DNA from: JAFNGF01 sp964567045
GTDB lineage: Bacteria > Planctomycetota > Phycisphaerae > Sedimentisphaerales > Anaerobacaceae
NCBI GenBank assembly: GCA_964567045.1
Contig: CAZMLE010000145.1
Span: forward strand, 1 to 6,384
Direction: 5' to 3'
Length of the DNA stretch: 6,384 nucleotides
The notes beneath the pieces are model-generated. The model was not told where the DNA came from and made no database searches. It was given only the letters and a program-made list of their open reading frames with translations. The position numbers and the translations under genes were made by a program. Positions 5,367-6,384 of the stretch are shown here, piece after piece (within the stretch, counting starts at the first letter, position 1; each line of letters begins with the position of its first letter).

Positions 5367-6384
5367 TTACTTCGCGGCCAGGAGCCGACGAACCACGGCC
5401 AAATAGTGTTCGAGGAATGGCTCTTCACCGAACTCAGCGTCATAGGCGGCGCGGCCCTGCTGACCGAGACGGTCGCGCAGCTTCCTGTCACTCCTCAACT
5501 GATCGATCGCTGAACGGAGTTCGCCTTCGGTGCTGAACGTAAAGCCCCCTCCGTAGCTCTCAATAAGCTCCCGCAGGGAGCTGTGGTCCCGGACTATAAC
5601 CGGAGTTCTGGCCGCGAAAGACTCGGCCACGATGATGCCGAATGTCTCGTAGCATAGAGATGGAACGACGGTTGCGACTGCGTCGCGGTACAGGCGGTGT
5701 AGCTGCCGCGCATCAGCTCGGCCGACGAAGCGGATATTAGGCGCTCCCTCCGCTATCTGCTTGAGCTGCTGTTCATACGTACCGCTGCCGGCAACGACCA
5801 GGTCCACGCCGGGCAACCCCCGGAAAATTGGGATTATGGTCTGCAAGCCCTTTATCCTCTCCAGCCGTCCGACAAACAGGAAATACGGCCGGCCGTCGCC
5901 GACACGCGGCGCCAGTTCCAGACCTATGTCCGGTTCGGTGTGAAACAGGGGCAGTTGGATCATCGTGCCGCGCAAGCCCCGCTCGCTGTGCATCCGCATG
6001 GTGAACTGGCTGGGTCCGATGAAAGCATCAATTGATCGGGCGGCGCGCCGCAGCAACCCCACGTATCGCCAGAGCTGCGGAGGACGTCTGCCGTGGATCA
6101 TGCAGAGAAAACAGGACGGTTTCGTACACACCTCCCGGCCGTACTTCCACAATACGTGCATGGGACAGATCAGCCAGTGCTCGATCAACGTACACAACTT
6201 CAGGGCGGTTCCGTAACGAAACACGTGTGGCCCGCCCAGCAGGGAAACGTTGTTATAGTGGATGACGTCGAAACTTCCGCGGTCGAGCCACCGTCGAAGA
6301 GCCGGTGCTTGCAGTCCTGGCCGCCCCGCCTGCTGTACCGCCAGTAGTCCGAGTTTCCCCAAGGGGGTTCGAATAGGACGAACG
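5367..6384 (-). CDS. family 4 glycosyltransferase (N-terminus cut by window edge)
   Basis: C-terminal 338 residues of a GT-B-fold retaining glycosyltransferase; the frame is open to the right edge, and roughly the first 80-100 residues of a normal GT4 are missing. Numbering from the window edge: FDVIHYNN at about 38-45 (end of the acceptor-domain sheet), a cysteine-rich stretch with Cys at about 73, 86, 91 and 94 (ICPMHVLWKYGREVC..CFLC) as in many capsule and exopolysaccharide GT4 enzymes, then FVGRLERIKG at 170-179 with the donor-phosphate Arg and Lys, AGSG at 198-201, and the E-x7-E motif YETFGIIVAE (E246 and E254) that binds the nucleotide sugar. No membrane span is seen; such enzymes act at the cytoplasmic face of the inner membrane. 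It is the first gene of the run seen here and is separated from the GT2 gene by about 105 bp. Donor and acceptor sugars are not identifiable. Confidence 0.93.
   Translation of the reverse strand, partial: VRPIRTPLGKLGLLAVQQAGRPGLQAPALRRWLDRGSFDVIHYNNVSLLGGPHVFRYGTALKLCTLIEHWLICPMHVLWKYGREVCTKPSCFLCMIHGRRPPQLWRYVGLLRRAARSIDAFIGPSQFTMRMHSERGLRGTMIQLPLFHTEPDIGLELAPRVGDGRPYFLFVGRLERIKGLQTIIPIFRGLPGVDLVVAGSGTYEQQLKQIAEGAPNIRFVGRADARQLHRLYRDAVATVVPSLCYETFGIIVAESFAARTPVIVRDHSSLRELIESYGGGFTFSTEGELRSAIDQLRSDRKLRDRLGQQGRAAYDAEFGEEPFLEHYLAVVRRLLAAK

Noticed and set aside
6360..6362. TTG as the start of the GT4 gene
   Set aside because: The frame continues without a stop to the window edge and the protein lacks the usual first part of a GT4, so the true start is outside the window.
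1..6384. tRNA, rRNA, CRISPR array, insertion sequence or attachment site
   Set aside because: No cloverleaf, no repeated spacer pattern, no transposase-like protein and no flanking terminal repeats were seen.

Overview
The window is a GC-rich (by eye close to 60%), densely packed stretch of bacterial chromosome in which every supportable gene lies on the minus strand and is therefore read from high to low coordinates. It looks like part of a surface-polysaccharide or glycoconjugate gene cluster. The enzyme mix points to Planctomycetota or a similar environmental GC-rich phylum: a GT4 with a Cys-rich segment, a GT2 with a C-terminal membrane domain, paired COG3379-type alkaline-phosphatase-superfamily proteins, a small IGPE-type membrane protein, and a probable membrane-embedded sulfatase. 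This placement rests on remembered protein style only; there is no rRNA or tRNA marker in the window.

Order of transcription: (1) a GT4-family glycosyltransferase cut by the right window edge (5367-6384). (2) A gap of about 105 bp (5262-5366) holding a possible 17-codon leader ORF and an inverted-repeat structure that can be drawn as an H-type pseudoknot just ahead of the next start codon. (3) A GT2-family glycosyltransferase with membrane segments at its C-terminus (4185-5261). (4) The remains of another GT-A-type glycosyltransferase gene (about 3930-4143), whose N-terminus is recognisable but which carries a one-base frameshift and lacks the rest of the gene. (5) A 93-residue single-span membrane protein (3585-3866). 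(6) A 615-residue and (7) a 484-residue alkaline-phosphatase-superfamily phosphohydrolase/phosphodiesterase (1741-3588 and 290-1744). (8) The N-terminus of a membrane protein cut by the left edge (1-260), possibly a third AP-superfamily (sulfatase-like) enzyme.

Genes 5-6 and 6-7 each overlap by four bases (ATGA), and gene 8 starts 29 bp after gene 7, so the small membrane protein and the enzymes after it look like one translationally coupled unit. A working picture is that the glycosyltransferases build a glycan at the inner membrane while the AP-superfamily enzymes, perhaps with the small membrane protein as partner, remove or transfer a phosphate- or sulfate-linked substituent. The substrate is not visible in the sequence. 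The most unusual points are the two-paralogue AP module with its small partner, the decayed glycosyltransferase, and the structured leader before the GT2 gene, which lacks an ordinary Shine-Dalgarno site.
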